Source: Bradyrhizobium sp. CB2312
Lineage (GTDB): Bacteria > Pseudomonadota > Alphaproteobacteria > Rhizobiales > Xanthobacteraceae
Length of the DNA: 64,000 nucleotides
Direction of reading: 5' to 3'
Assembly: GCF_029714425.1 (NCBI RefSeq)
Contig: NZ_CP121668.1
Span: forward strand, 6,159,501-6,223,500
Shown one piece after another: positions 1 to 8,560 of the stretch. Within the stretch, counting starts at the first letter, position 1, and every line of letters starts with the position of its first letter. A program made the position numbers and the translations under genes. The notes beneath the pieces are model-generated. The model made no database searches, was not told where the DNA came from, and worked only from the letters and a program-made list of their open reading frames with translations.

Positions 1-679
1 GCATGAAGGACACCGCATAGAGCGGGTTCAGCGCGAACAGGATCTGCGGCTGCCGGATGATCGGGCCGATCGCCGCGATCGCAATCACGGCAAACCAGAC
101 GCACATCACCGGGCCGAAGAACGCCGCAACGCGCGCGGTGCCGCGCGACTGCACGGCGAACAGGCAGACCAGAATCACCACCGTCAGCGGAACGATATAG
201 GGCTCGAAGGTCAGCGTGACGTCCTTCATGCCTTCGATCGCCGACAGCACCGAGACCGCCGGGGTGATCACGGCATCGCCGTAGAATAGCGCGCCGGAGA
301 TGATGCCGAGCAGGACGATGGTGGCCCCGCCGGTACCCACCGCACGCTGGGCCAGCGCCATCAGGGCGAGCGTGCCGCCCTCGCCGTTGTTGTCGGCGCG
401 CAGCAGGATCACGACGTATTTGAGCGTCACCACGACGATGAGCGCCCACAGGATGAGGGAGACCACGCCGAGCACGGCCGCCGTCGTCGGCGACCCTTCC
501 GCGCCCGCGGCCACCGTCACCGCCTCGCGGAACGCGTAGAGCGGGCTGGTGCCGATGTCGCCATAGACGACGCCGATGCTGCCGAGCGTCAGCGCGCCGA
601 AACCGGCGGTGGTGTGGGCGTCGCCATGCCCATTGGCCGCCGCCGTTTCCGGGGCGGGAACTGCTACGTCGCTTGTCAT
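1..679 (-). CDS. kup: KUP-family potassium uptake permease, first copy (C-terminus off window)
   Basis: This is the N-terminal third of an inner-membrane K+/H+ symporter of the KUP/HAK family. About 226 residues are present out of the roughly 630 usual for the family; the rest lies beyond the left edge. Translation from the ATG at 679 gives [14 protein letters not shown], a polar leader, then the family hallmark [18 protein letters not shown] near residues 33-50. A second conserved block ([18 protein letters not shown]) follows, then hydrophobic helices. It lies 143 bp downstream of a second, full-length kup on the same strand, so the two are tandem paralogues that may be co-transcribed. The family call is firm; the paralogue's specific role cannot be told from sequence. 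Confidence 0.93.
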   Translation of the reverse strand, partial: MTSDVAVPAPETAAANGHGDAHTTAGFGALTLGSIGVVYGDIGTSPLYAFREAVTVAAGAEGSPTTAAVLGVVSLILWALIVVVTLKYVVILLRADNNGEGGTLALMALAQRAVGTGGATIVLLGIISGALFYGDAVITPAVSVLSAIEGMKDVTLTFEPYIVPLTVVILVCLFAVQSRGTARVAAFFGPVMCVWFAVIAIAAIGPIIRQPQILFALNPLYAVSFM

Positions 680-786
680 GGGAGAGCCCGATGGCCTCTA
701 AAAATGCTTCACTGCACAACGGCGGAAGAGCGCGCGGCTTATAGTCCTGCGCTACCGGCATAGCCTAGCCCGATTTTGGGCCCTCG

Positions 787-805
787 CCATGCGAATTTCG
801 CATGG
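787..805. promoter_or_regulatory. 19-bp near-perfect palindrome between the two kup genes
   Basis: The arms CCATGCGAA and TTCGCATGG are exact reverse complements around a single central T. The site sits 18 bp past the stop codon of the full-length kup and about 110 bp before the start of the next kup. No T-run follows it on the minus strand, so a simple rho-independent terminator is unlikely. A protein-binding site or a weak hairpin is more plausible. Confidence 0.5.
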
Positions 806-822
806 GTTCAGCAGTTGCGTTT

Positions 823-2721
823 TCAAATAGTCACTTGGGTTCCGACTTCAACCACCCGCCCGGTGGGAATCTGGAAATAGTCGGTGGCGTCGTTCGCGGA
901 CCGGCTCAAGGCGATGAACAGATGGTCCTGCCACAGCGGCATGCCCGACTGTGCCGACGCCTTCAGCGACCTCCGCGACACGAAGAACGACGTCGACATG
1001 ATGTCGAACTGCCATCCCTGCTTGCGCGCGATCGCCAGCGCCTTCGGCACGTTCGGCTGCTCCATGAAGCCGAAGCGCAGGCGGACCTTCGAGAACTTGT
1101 CGCTGATCTTCTCCATCCGGAATCGCTCGGAGAGATCGACCCGCGGCGTATGCGCGGTCTCGATGGTCAGGATCACGTTGTGCTCGTGCAGCACCTTGTT
1201 GTGCTTGAGATTGTGCAGCAGCGCGGTCGGCACGAAAGCGGGATCGCTGGTCAGGAACACCGCGGTGCCCTTGACGATGTGCGGAGGCCGCTTCTCCAGG
1301 CTGCGGATCAGGTCGTCGAGCGGCACCTCGATCCGGCGCGTCTTCTGGATCAGGATTCCCGAGCCCTTCCGCCAGGTCCAGATCGTGCCGGCCATGGCCG
1401 CACCGAACAGCAGCGGCACCCAGGCGCCTTCGAGCAGCTTGAGCAGGTTGGCGCTGAAGAAGGTCATGTCCACCATGACGAAGGGCAGGATCACGGCCGC
1501 GGCGGTCGCGGCGCGCCAATTCCACAGCTTCCAGATCACGACGAAGCCCATGATGCCGTCGGCCACCATGGTGGTGGAGACCGCGATGCCATAGGCCGAA
1601 GCCAGATTGCTCGGCGTGTGGAACAGCAGGACCAGCAGCATCACGCCGATCAGCAGCAGCCGGTTCACCCGCGGCAGATAGATCTGGCCGGCATGGGTCT
1701 CGGAGGTGTAGCGCACCTCGAAGCGCGGCAGCAGGCCGAGCTGCACCGCCTGATAGACCAGCGAATAGGCGCCGGTGATCACCGCCTGGCTCGCGATCAC
1801 CGTGGCCGCGGTCGCAAGCCCGACCAGCGGCAGCACGAGGTTCTCGGGCACCATGCGATAGAAGGAGTGCTCGATCGCGCTGGGATCGGACAGCACCAGG
1901 GCGCCTTGTCCGAAATAGTTGATCAGCAGCGAGGGCAGCACGAAGAACATCCAGGCCGACTGGATCGGTTTGCGGCCGAAATGGCCGAGGTCGGCGTAGA
2001 GCGCCTCACCGCCGGTGACCGCCAGGAACACGGCGCCCAGCGTCACCAGGCCAATCGTGCCGTGCGACAACAGGAATTGCAGCGCGTAATAGGGATTAAT
2101 CGCCGCCAGCACCGACGGATCGTCGGCGATGTGGACGGCGCCCATCACCGCAAGGCAGGTGAACCAGATCACCATCACCGGTCCGAACGCCGAGGCCACC
2201 AGCGCGGTGCCCTTGCTCTGGACGGCGAACAGCAGCGCCAGGATCAGAACCGTGAGCGGCACGACATAATGCTCGAACGCAGGCGTTGCGAGCTTCAGTC
2301 CGTCGACCGCCGACAGCACCGAGATCGCCGGCGTGATCATGGAATCGCCGATGAACATGGAGGCACCGACGACGCCCAGCGCAAGCAGGAACCAGCTCCG
2401 ACGTCCGAGCGCGCGCTGGCCGAGCGCCATCAGCGAGAGCGTGCCGCCCTCCCCGTTGTTGTCGGCGCGCAAGAGCAGCAGGACGTATTTGGCGGTGACG
2501 ACGATGAACAGCGCCCACAGGATCAGCGAGAGCACACCGAGCACGATGACCCGCGAGACCGGCTCGCCGCCGGCGGCGCCCCTGACAGCCTCGTGGAATG
2601 CGTAGAGCGGCGACGTGCCGATATCGCCGAAGACGACGCCGATGCTCCCGAGCGTGAGCGCCCAAAAGCCTGTTTTGACCGGCCCTTCCTGGGCCTCGGT
2701 CGATGTAATGCTCGCCGCCAT
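823..2721 (-). CDS. kup: KUP-family potassium uptake permease, second copy
   Basis: A full-length (632 aa) low-affinity potassium permease of the inner membrane. The start at 2721 ([13 protein letters not shown]) was chosen because family homology begins shortly after it with [20 protein letters not shown]; a 41-codon extension upstream is polar, Arg-rich and unlike the family. The [19 protein letters not shown] and [15 protein letters not shown] blocks and about 12 hydrophobic segments are visible, followed by a cytoplasmic C-terminal domain of about 170 residues. It precedes the truncated kup on the same strand. The two N-terminal regions are clearly similar but diverged, which points to an old duplication rather than a recent copy. 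Confidence 0.95.
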   Translation of the reverse strand: MAASITSTEAQEGPVKTGFWALTLGSIGVVFGDIGTSPLYAFHEAVRGAAGGEPVSRVIVLGVLSLILWALFIVVTAKYVLLLLRADNNGEGGTLSLMALGQRALGRRSWFLLALGVVGASMFIGDSMITPAISVLSAVDGLKLATPAFEHYVVPLTVLILALLFAVQSKGTALVASAFGPVMVIWFTCLAVMGAVHIADDPSVLAAINPYYALQFLLSHGTIGLVTLGAVFLAVTGGEALYADLGHFGRKPIQSAWMFFVLPSLLINYFGQGALVLSDPSAIEHSFYRMVPENLVLPLVGLATAATVIASQAVITGAYSLVYQAVQLGLLPRFEVRYTSETHAGQIYLPRVNRLLLIGVMLLVLLFHTPSNLASAYGIAVSTTMVADGIMGFVVIWKLWNWRAATAAAVILPFVMVDMTFFSANLLKLLEGAWVPLLFGAAMAGTIWTWRKGSGILIQKTRRIEVPLDDLIRSLEKRPPHIVKGTAVFLTSDPAFVPTALLHNLKHNKVLHEHNVILTIETAHTPRVDLSERFRMEKISDKFSKVRLRFGFMEQPNVPKALAIARKQGWQFDIMSTSFFVSRRSLKASAQSGMPLWQDHLFIALSRSANDATDYFQIPTGRVVEVGTQVTI

Positions 2722-2890
2722 GGAGGTGGAAAACGCTTCTTCCCTTGAATTGATCCGGCGCCTTTTGACGCTTCCTGCGCGCCTGTCAATTGGCACAACA
2801 TAGCAGGCGCAGCCGCGGATGCTGTGACGGCGCGGCCACGCCATCGCCTGCGCGACGAGATGCCTCAGGTAGGATGGTAGCGCAAGGGGG

Positions 2891-3721
2891 TTACGGCTTC
2901 AGATTCGGCGGCAGCGGCGGATCTTCGCGCATCAAGGTGATGGTCACCCGTCGGTTGGCCGCGAGCGAGGGATCGTCCGGAAACAGCGGCTGGGTGTCCG
3001 CCTTGCCGGAGACGGCGAAGATGTGGGACGGCGGCAGGCCCTCGCGTTCGAGGATCTGGCGCACCGCGTTGGCGCGGTCGGCCGAGAGGTCGAACGCGCC
3101 GTAGTCGCTGCGGGTCGGCACGAACCCGGCCGCGGTGTGGCCGGCAATGGAGACACGGAGCGGCGTCGCCTTCAGCGGGACCGCAAGCTTCTCGATCAGG
3201 CGGCGCGTGCGGTCGTAGGGCACCTTGGAGCCGTCGGCGAACATCGAGCGGCCGTCCTGGTCGACGATCTCGAGGTTAAGACCCTGCTTGGTCTCCTCGA
3301 ACATGATGTGCTTGGACATCTCGGTCAGTTCCGGCATGTCCTGCAAGGCTTGGCGCAGCGAGGCCGCGGCGAGCGCGAAATTGCGGTCGACCTTGATCTT
3401 GGCACCGGAGGTCTTGTCGCGGTCCTCCTGATCAGGCGTCGGCGTGTTGGAGGCATCCTCGGGCTGGATGTGATCGACGTTCTTCAGGCGCGGACGGGTC
3501 GGCAGGCCGTCGGATTCGACGATGCCGGCGTAGCGCGCTTCGCTCTGCACGCCGAAGGCATCGCGCATCGAGCCGGCGACGATCTTCAGCTTGTTGGCGT
3601 CCTGCGTCGAGAACGCGACGAGCATCACGAAGAAGCTCATCATCAGGCCCATCAGGTCGGCGAAAGTCACGAACCAGCCGTGACCGCCGCCGTGAGCATC
3701 GCCGCGCTTCTTCTTGGCCAT
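2891..3721 (-). CDS. motB: Flagellar motor stator protein MotB
   Basis: MotB anchors the stator to peptidoglycan and provides the proton-carrying aspartate. The 276-residue product starts [13 protein letters not shown] and has one N-terminal membrane helix (about residues 16-37) containing the essential Asp at position 22 in [13 protein letters not shown] linker follows, then an OmpA-like peptidoglycan-binding domain in the last 120 residues, with [19 protein letters not shown] and NRRVTI motifs. It lies 21 bp downstream of motA, so the pair forms an operon. No other flagellar gene is in the window, so which motor it serves is open. The OmpA-like domain and Asp22 make the call secure. Confidence 0.93.
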   Translation of the reverse strand: MAKKKRGDAHGGGHGWFVTFADLMGLMMSFFVMLVAFSTQDANKLKIVAGSMRDAFGVQSEARYAGIVESDGLPTRPRLKNVDHIQPEDASNTPTPDQEDRDKTSGAKIKVDRNFALAAASLRQALQDMPELTEMSKHIMFEETKQGLNLEIVDQDGRSMFADGSKVPYDRTRRLIEKLAVPLKATPLRVSIAGHTAAGFVPTRSDYGAFDLSADRANAVRQILEREGLPPSHIFAVSGKADTQPLFPDDPSLAANRRVTITLMREDPPLPPNLKP

Positions 3722-3742
3722 CTCGCAAAATCCCGGCGGGCG

Positions 3743-4516
3743 TTACGCCGGCACCGGCTCGCCTTCGGCGTGACGATGCTTCTCCGGCAGATAGGCCAGC
3801 AGCATTTCGCGCACGAGCGTCGGGCTTTTGGAGTCGCGGATCATCAGGATGCCGTCGATGATCAGCGTGCGGTTGGTCTCTTCATCCAGCAGCTTGCCGT
3901 GCAGCTTGTCGGCGATCGGCAGACAGAACAGGTTGGCGACCAGCGCGCCGTAGAGCGTGGCAAGCAGCGCGGTCGCCATGAACGGGCCGAGCTTGGAAGG
4001 GTCGGTCATGTTGGCGAACATCTGCACCATACCGATCAGGGTGCCGATCATGCCGAAGGCCGGGGCGCAGTCGCCGATGGCGCGGTAGATCTTGCTGCCC
4101 TCGTCGAGGTGCATCAGGAAGTTGTCGCGGTCGCGCTCGAGATTGTCGCGGATGAAGTCGAGGTCGTAGCCGTCGGCGACGTAGCGGATGCCCTTGGCCA
4201 GGAACGGCTCGTCGGTCTCGACCTTTTCGAGGCCGACCGGGCCCTGCTTGCGGGCGATCTCGGCGATGCGGGCGAGCTCGTCGACGAGGTCGTGCGCCGA
4301 CAGCCGGCTCATGGTGAAGGCGAACTTCGCGCCGAGCGGAAGGCCATGCAGCAGCGCCGAGAGCGGAAAGCGGATCATGGTGGCGGAGATCGAGCCGCCG
4401 AAGATGATGATCATCGCATGTTCGGAGATGAACATGTGGAGGTCGCCGCCCATGAAGATCATCGCAGTGATGACGATGATGCCGGCCGTGAGCCCAACGC
4501 CCGTCATGATATCCAT
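3743..4516 (-). CDS. motA: Flagellar motor stator protein MotA
   Basis: A proton-channel subunit of the flagellar stator, 257 aa, related to MotA/PomA and more distantly to TolQ/ExbB. Four hydrophobic segments are visible: two near the N-terminus (GLTAGIIVITAMIFMGG and AMIIIFGGSISATMI) and two after a charged cytoplasmic loop (APAFGMIGTLIGMVQMF and ALLATLYGALVANLFCLPIA). The loop carries the charged residues typical of rotor contact. The ATG at 4516 has GGAG six bases upstream; a TTG four codons earlier is less likely. The motB start follows 21 bp after the stop. Confidence 0.93.
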   Translation of the reverse strand: MDIMTGVGLTAGIIVITAMIFMGGDLHMFISEHAMIIIFGGSISATMIRFPLSALLHGLPLGAKFAFTMSRLSAHDLVDELARIAEIARKQGPVGLEKVETDEPFLAKGIRYVADGYDLDFIRDNLERDRDNFLMHLDEGSKIYRAIGDCAPAFGMIGTLIGMVQMFANMTDPSKLGPFMATALLATLYGALVANLFCLPIADKLHGKLLDEETNRTLIIDGILMIRDSKSPTLVREMLLAYLPEKHRHAEGEPVPA

Positions 4517-4814
4517 GGGAGACTCCAACGCGTCCGCAACAACGGCCGTCCTGGCCGATGGCGCGGCCCAACCCCGAACCGCATCGGAAACCCTAGAGTG
4601 CCGCCCTTAAAGCCACGTAAAGGTTAAGTTGAGCCGGCCCGCCCGACCGGTACAGCGTGCTGATAGACGCCCGCTTTGCCTGCAGCCGACATGAATCTCA
4701 ACGCTTCGCTAACCATGATTGCGCGGCAGATGATAATGTCCCCGGCGGCGAGCATGGGCTCGGTAACGCGCAGCCGTGAGCGATTGCCTGATACAAAGCG
4801 CCGAGGTGAATCTG

Positions 4815-5488
4815 ATGGGTTTCTGGATAGCGGGTGCGATTGGATTGGCGATCGCCTACCTCTTCGGTTCTCTGCCTACGGGCTACCTGGGCTGCTTAGA
4901 GGCATAGACATTCGCGAGCACGGCTCCAGATCCACCGGCGCGACAAACGTGTTGCGCACCCTCGGGAAATGGCCTGCCCTGGTCGTGCTTTTTGTCGATG
5001 TGCTGAAGGGCGCCGCGGCGATCGTCTTCGCCCGCTGGTTTTATCGTTGGCTCTCCACATTGCCGTCTGTCACGCCGCCGACCGCGCTCGATCTGCAAAC
5101 CTGGATCGCCTGGGCCGTGTGCCTCGCGGGACTTGCCGCGCTGTTGGGGCACAGCCTTTCGATCTGGCTGAACTTCACGGGCGGCAAATCCGCTGCGACC
5201 GGGCTCGGTGTCCTGCTGGCGATGTCCTGGCTAGTCGGTTTGGGGGCTGCAATCGCCTTTGGCATTGTGTTGGCTGCTTCTCGCATTGTGTCACTGAGCT
5301 CGATCGTGGCCGCGCTGACTGCGATCGCCCTCGTCTGCAGCCTGGAGCAGCCTTTGCCCTATCGGTTGCTCGTGATTGCAGGCGGCATCTACGTGATCGT
5401 CCGCCACCGCGCCAACATTCAACGGCTGCTCGCAGGGACAGAGCCGCGGTTCGGACAATTCAGTCCAGAACCCAGGTCGGGATCGTAA
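4815..5488 (+). pseudogene. plsY: Glycerol-3-phosphate acyltransferase PlsY with internal frameshift
   Basis: PlsY is a membrane enzyme that acylates glycerol-3-phosphate from acyl-phosphate, the first step of phospholipid synthesis. The true start is the ATG at 4815, preceded by GAGGTG at six-base spacing. That frame encodes the first membrane helix (MGFWIAGAIGLAIAYLFGSL PTGYL) and then stops at 4905. The rest continues in another frame from about 4890: GIDIREHGS, STGATNVLRTLGK, the GHSLSIWLNFTGGKSAATG substrate loop, and the C-terminal RHRANIQRLL. Net base loss is one modulo three; comparison with the usual GYLAGxLLRG spacing suggests about seven bases are missing. No residue between the blocks is otherwise damaged, so the break is recent or a sequencing error. 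If real, a second plsY should exist elsewhere. Confidence 0.85.
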
Positions 5489-5662
5489 GGAACTGCCGAG
5501 ACTTCAGTCGCTTCTATCGCGAAGCTGAATCCGAACTTCATGAGCCCGGGTGGTCTTCGTAGCGCGCCGGCCGGCGACTGCGGCCCTGCGCCACATCCGC
5601 GGCGAGAGACCATGCAGTATTCTGCAGCCGGGCGGCCTGCTCCATCACGGGAGCGATTTGCA

Positions 5663-5956
5663 ATGCTGACGGTGTTCAGTCTTCTCACCGCGCTTCCCGC
5701 GGTGCTGGCGTTTCATCTGCTCGCGCCGGAGCTCGTTCTTCCGGCGTTCAGCGCGCTGCTCTTCGTCGAGGCCGCCTTCGCCGTGGTCGCGGCGCGCTTG
5801 CTCCACAGTCCCGACAGCACGGATGAGATCACGCTGTGGGATCTGGCGGGCGGCTTCACTTTGGTCGGATGCGCCGCCGCCGTGTTCGGCGAGCCGGATC
5901 AGGCCGCCCTGTTCCTGACGGAGCAAGGCAGCCCGCGGCCGGCGTCGCGGCCATAG
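5663..5956 (+). CDS. Small hypothetical membrane protein
   Basis: A 97-residue protein from the ATG at 5663. It is strongly hydrophobic for the first 60 residues (MLTVFSLLTALPAVLAFHLL, then LPAFSALLFVEAAFAVVAARLL) and has a further hydrophobic stretch around GGFTLVGCAAAVF. Two or three membrane helices are likely. An in-frame upstream extension to 5540 is Pro/Arg-rich and unlikely to be translated. I recognise no family. It lies between the broken plsY and a convergent RraA-family gene. Confidence 0.55.
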   Translation: MLTVFSLLTALPAVLAFHLLAPELVLPAFSALLFVEAAFAVVAARLLHSPDSTDEITLWDLAGGFTLVGCAAAVFGEPDQAALFLTEQGSPRPASRP

Positions 5957-5973
5957 GCTGCTCCGGCGCCCGC

Positions 5974-6693
5974 TCAGTGAATCTCCGCCGAGCGCTTCAG
6001 CGCGGCCTTGAGCTTCTCCAGCGAGAAGTCGGGGCTGCGCGCGATCTCCAGGATCGGCGTCTCGCGGCGGCCGCAGAGCTCGGCGGCCTCCGGCAGCTTT
6101 GCGGCAACGTCCAGCGGGATCACGATCGCGCCATGCTGGTCGGCGTGGATGAGGTCATCCGACTTCACCGTCATGCCGGCGACGCGCACCTCGCCGCCAA
6201 AGCTCTCCGCATGCACCCAGGCATGCGACGGGCCGATCGAGCCGGCCAGCGCCTGGAAGCCCGGTGCCCATTGCGGGATGTCACGGATCGAGCCGTCGGT
6301 GATGACGCCGAGACAGCCGAGCGCCTTGTGCACGTTGCTCTGCACCTCGCCCCAGAACGCGCCATAGCCGACGTCGGGGCCGTCGATGTCCTGGATCACG
6401 GAGATGCGCGGACCGTGGCCGGTGCCGACATATTCGTAATATTCGATGCGGCGCTTCGACTGCTCTTCGGGAGGCAACGACGACTTCAGCACCGAGCGGA
6501 TCGCGACCGTGCGGGCATAGCCGACGATCGGTGGCAGGTCGGGGAACGGGCAGACCAGTTGCTTGGTGGTGTAGCCGATCAGGCGGCGCTCGGGCGCCAC
6601 GATCTCCATGGCATTGCAGATCGTCGGCGTGTCATAGCGGCCCAGCGCTTCGAGGACGGAAGCGGGCAGCGGCCCGGTCGCGGTATCAGTCAC
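5974..6693 (-). CDS. RraA family protein (HMG/CHA aldolase-like fold)
   Basis: A 239-residue cytoplasmic protein of the RraA/dimethylmenaquinone methyltransferase-like superfamily, which includes class II pyruvate aldolases. The sequence shows YDTPTICNAMEIVAPE near the N-terminus, a central GAFWGEVQSNVHKALGCLGVITDGSIRD segment with the metal/phosphate-site GxxGxxxDGxxRD signature, and DDLIHADQHGAIVIP. The long (about 240 aa) form with an N-terminal extension is closer to metabolic aldolase-like members than to the short RNase E regulator RraA. The substrate is not deducible. It stands alone, convergent with the preceding gene. Confidence 0.8.
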   Translation of the reverse strand: MTDTATGPLPASVLEALGRYDTPTICNAMEIVAPERRLIGYTTKQLVCPFPDLPPIVGYARTVAIRSVLKSSLPPEEQSKRRIEYYEYVGTGHGPRISVIQDIDGPDVGYGAFWGEVQSNVHKALGCLGVITDGSIRDIPQWAPGFQALAGSIGPSHAWVHAESFGGEVRVAGMTVKSDDLIHADQHGAIVIPLDVAAKLPEAAELCGRRETPILEIARSPDFSLEKLKAALKRSAEIH

Positions 6694-6815
6694 GGCGTTC
6701 TCTCCCAGATTGGCGGCCGCTGTTGGCGCGGTGCCGCCGGCACTGGGCGATATAGCCGAGATCGGGCGTCAACCCAATCGGGACGTCCTCATGGCAGATA
6801 TCCGCGCCTGATCGC

Positions 6816-7697
6816 TCAGTGCAGCCGGCCGGGCCGGTCGTCGTCGTGCGGCGGTTCCGACAGGTTTGCCAGCGTTGGCGCCGACGGCGGCGACGGCACC
6901 TCGCCGCCCGCCGGCGCAGCGGCTTCCGTTGCCCGCGCCTGGTCGCGGTAGGATTTGTAGCCGAGCGGCAGGCAGAGCAGGTACAGCACCGTCCCGATCG
7001 AGAGCACGTGCCAGGGATAGGCGATCAGGATCGCGATGAAGACGATCACCGCGACGAAGGCCGGCAGCACCAGTTCGGGCGGCACGCGCATCCGCTTGGT
7101 CTTGCCGGAGAACACCGGCAGGCGCGACACCATCAGGAAGGCGATCAGCAGCGTGTAGGCCGCCGTCACCGCCGCTGGGATGCGGCCGAGATCGAGGAAC
7201 GCGACATAGATCGGCAGCAATACCGTGATCGCGCCGGCCGGCGCCGGCACGCCGGTGAAGAAATTGGCGGCGAAGGCCGGCTTGTTCGGATCGTCCATGG
7301 TGGCGTTGAAGCGCGCAAGCCGCAGGCCACCGGAGATCGCGAACACCATCGCGGCGATCCAGCCGGCATTGCCGAGCTCGTGCAGCTGCCAGAAATACAG
7401 CATCAGGCCCGGCGCGACGCCGAAATTGACGAAGTCGGCAAGGCTGTCGAGCTCGGCGCCGAATTTCGACTGGCCCTTGAGAATGCGCGCAACGCGGCCG
7501 TCGATGCCGTCGAGCGCGGCCGCGAACACGATGGCGTAGACCGCGAGCGACATCCGTCCTTCGATCGACAGACGAATCGAGGTCAGGCCGGCGCAGATCG
7601 CCAGCAGCGTGATGACGTTGGGCACCAGCATGCGCACCGGGATCGGGCGGAACCGCCGGCGGCGTACATCGGGATCTCTCAAATCATAGGGCGTCAT
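6816..7697 (-). CDS. pssA: CDP-diacylglycerol-serine O-phosphatidyltransferase
   Basis: Makes phosphatidylserine from CDP-diacylglycerol and serine in the inner membrane. The 293-residue product contains the CDP-alcohol phosphotransferase motif as DGIDGRVARILKGQSKFGAELDSLAD (residues split across the active-site helices), with the conserved Asp residues of D-G-x2-A-R-x8-G-x3-D-x3-D. Several hydrophobic helices follow. The ATG at 7697 has GAGGTGAGGA just upstream. It lies 86 bp after psd on the same strand, giving a two-step phosphatidylethanolamine pathway. The C-terminal tail after the last helix is polar and Pro-rich. Confidence 0.93.
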   Translation of the reverse strand: MTPYDLRDPDVRRRRFRPIPVRMLVPNVITLLAICAGLTSIRLSIEGRMSLAVYAIVFAAALDGIDGRVARILKGQSKFGAELDSLADFVNFGVAPGLMLYFWQLHELGNAGWIAAMVFAISGGLRLARFNATMDDPNKPAFAANFFTGVPAPAGAITVLLPIYVAFLDLGRIPAAVTAAYTLLIAFLMVSRLPVFSGKTKRMRVPPELVLPAFVAVIVFIAILIAYPWHVLSIGTVLYLLCLPLGYKSYRDQARATEAAAPAGGEVPSPPSAPTLANLSEPPHDDDRPGRLH

Positions 7698-7783
7698 GGC
7701 TGTCCTCACCTCAAGGCGAGATATAGCAAGCCGCATCCCCCTCCGCCATCGCGGCGAAAGGCCCCTTTTGGACTGGTTATTGG

Positions 7784-8482
7784 TTAATTGGCGCGGAAAG
7801 CGCGGCTCGGGTCGTCGCCGGTAAGGTCGGCCAAAATGGTCTCGCCCGCGATCGCGGTCTGGCCTTCCGACACCAGCGCCTTGGTGCCAACAGGCAGGTA
7901 GACGTCGAGCCGCGAGCCGAAGCGGATCAGGCCAAAACGCTCGCCGGCGCCGATCGCCTGACCTTCCTTGACGAAGCAGACGATGCGCTTGGCGACGAGG
8001 CCTGCGATCTGGATCACGCCGATCCGCGCCGTCGGCGTCGAGATGACGAGCGAATTGCGCTCGTTGTCCTCGCTCGCCTTGTCGAGCTCGGCATTGATGA
8101 ACAGGCCGGGCCGGTAGGCAATGCGGTCCACCCTGCCCGCGATCGGGCTGCGGTTCACGTGGCAGTTGAACACGCTCATGAACACCGAGATGCGCGGCAG
8201 CGGCCGGTCGCCGAGCCCCAGCTCGGCGGGCGGCAGCGCCATGGTGATCATCGAGACGCGGCCGTCGGCCGGCGACACCACGAGCCCCTCGCGCACCGGC
8301 GTCACACGGACCGGATCGCGGAAGAACAGCGCGCACCACACGGTCAGGATCGTGCCGATCCAGCCCAGCGGCGACCACAGCCAGAACAGGATCAGGCTTG
8401 CCAGCGCGAAGCCGCCGATGAAGGGATAGCCCTCCTTGTGGATCGGCGGGATCTGACGCTGGATCGAATCGAGAATGGACAT
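7784..8482 (-). CDS. psd: Phosphatidylserine decarboxylase proenzyme
   Basis: Decarboxylates phosphatidylserine to phosphatidylethanolamine. At 232 residues this is the short, soluble-type (group II) enzyme, with a hydrophobic hairpin near residues 21-50. It carries PADGR (Asp72), NCHVN (His108) and the self-cleavage site FGSR with Ser190, the residue that becomes the pyruvoyl group after Gly-Ser cleavage. The alpha chain is therefore about 43 residues. It sits between an ABC exporter gene and pssA on the same strand, and the pairing with pssA supports the function. Confidence 0.95.
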   Translation of the reverse strand: MSILDSIQRQIPPIHKEGYPFIGGFALASLILFWLWSPLGWIGTILTVWCALFFRDPVRVTPVREGLVVSPADGRVSMITMALPPAELGLGDRPLPRISVFMSVFNCHVNRSPIAGRVDRIAYRPGLFINAELDKASEDNERNSLVISTPTARIGVIQIAGLVAKRIVCFVKEGQAIGAGERFGLIRFGSRLDVYLPVGTKALVSEGQTAIAGETILADLTGDDPSRAFRAN

Positions 8483-8560
8483 CGCTATCTGCCGCTCGAG
8501 GTTAATGGCACGGGTCGTTGCGCGGGCTTGTTTAGGCCAGAGTTGGGACCGGAGACAAGG

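Noticed and set aside
802..2748. Long open frame (648 codons) on the plus strand opposite kup
   Set aside because: It is His/Gln/Arg-rich and has no family features, while the minus-strand frame is a clear kup. It is a shadow of the high GC sequence.
4815..4907. Programmed ribosomal frameshift in plsY
   Set aside because: No slippery heptamer or downstream structure was seen at the shift site, and plsY is not known to use one.
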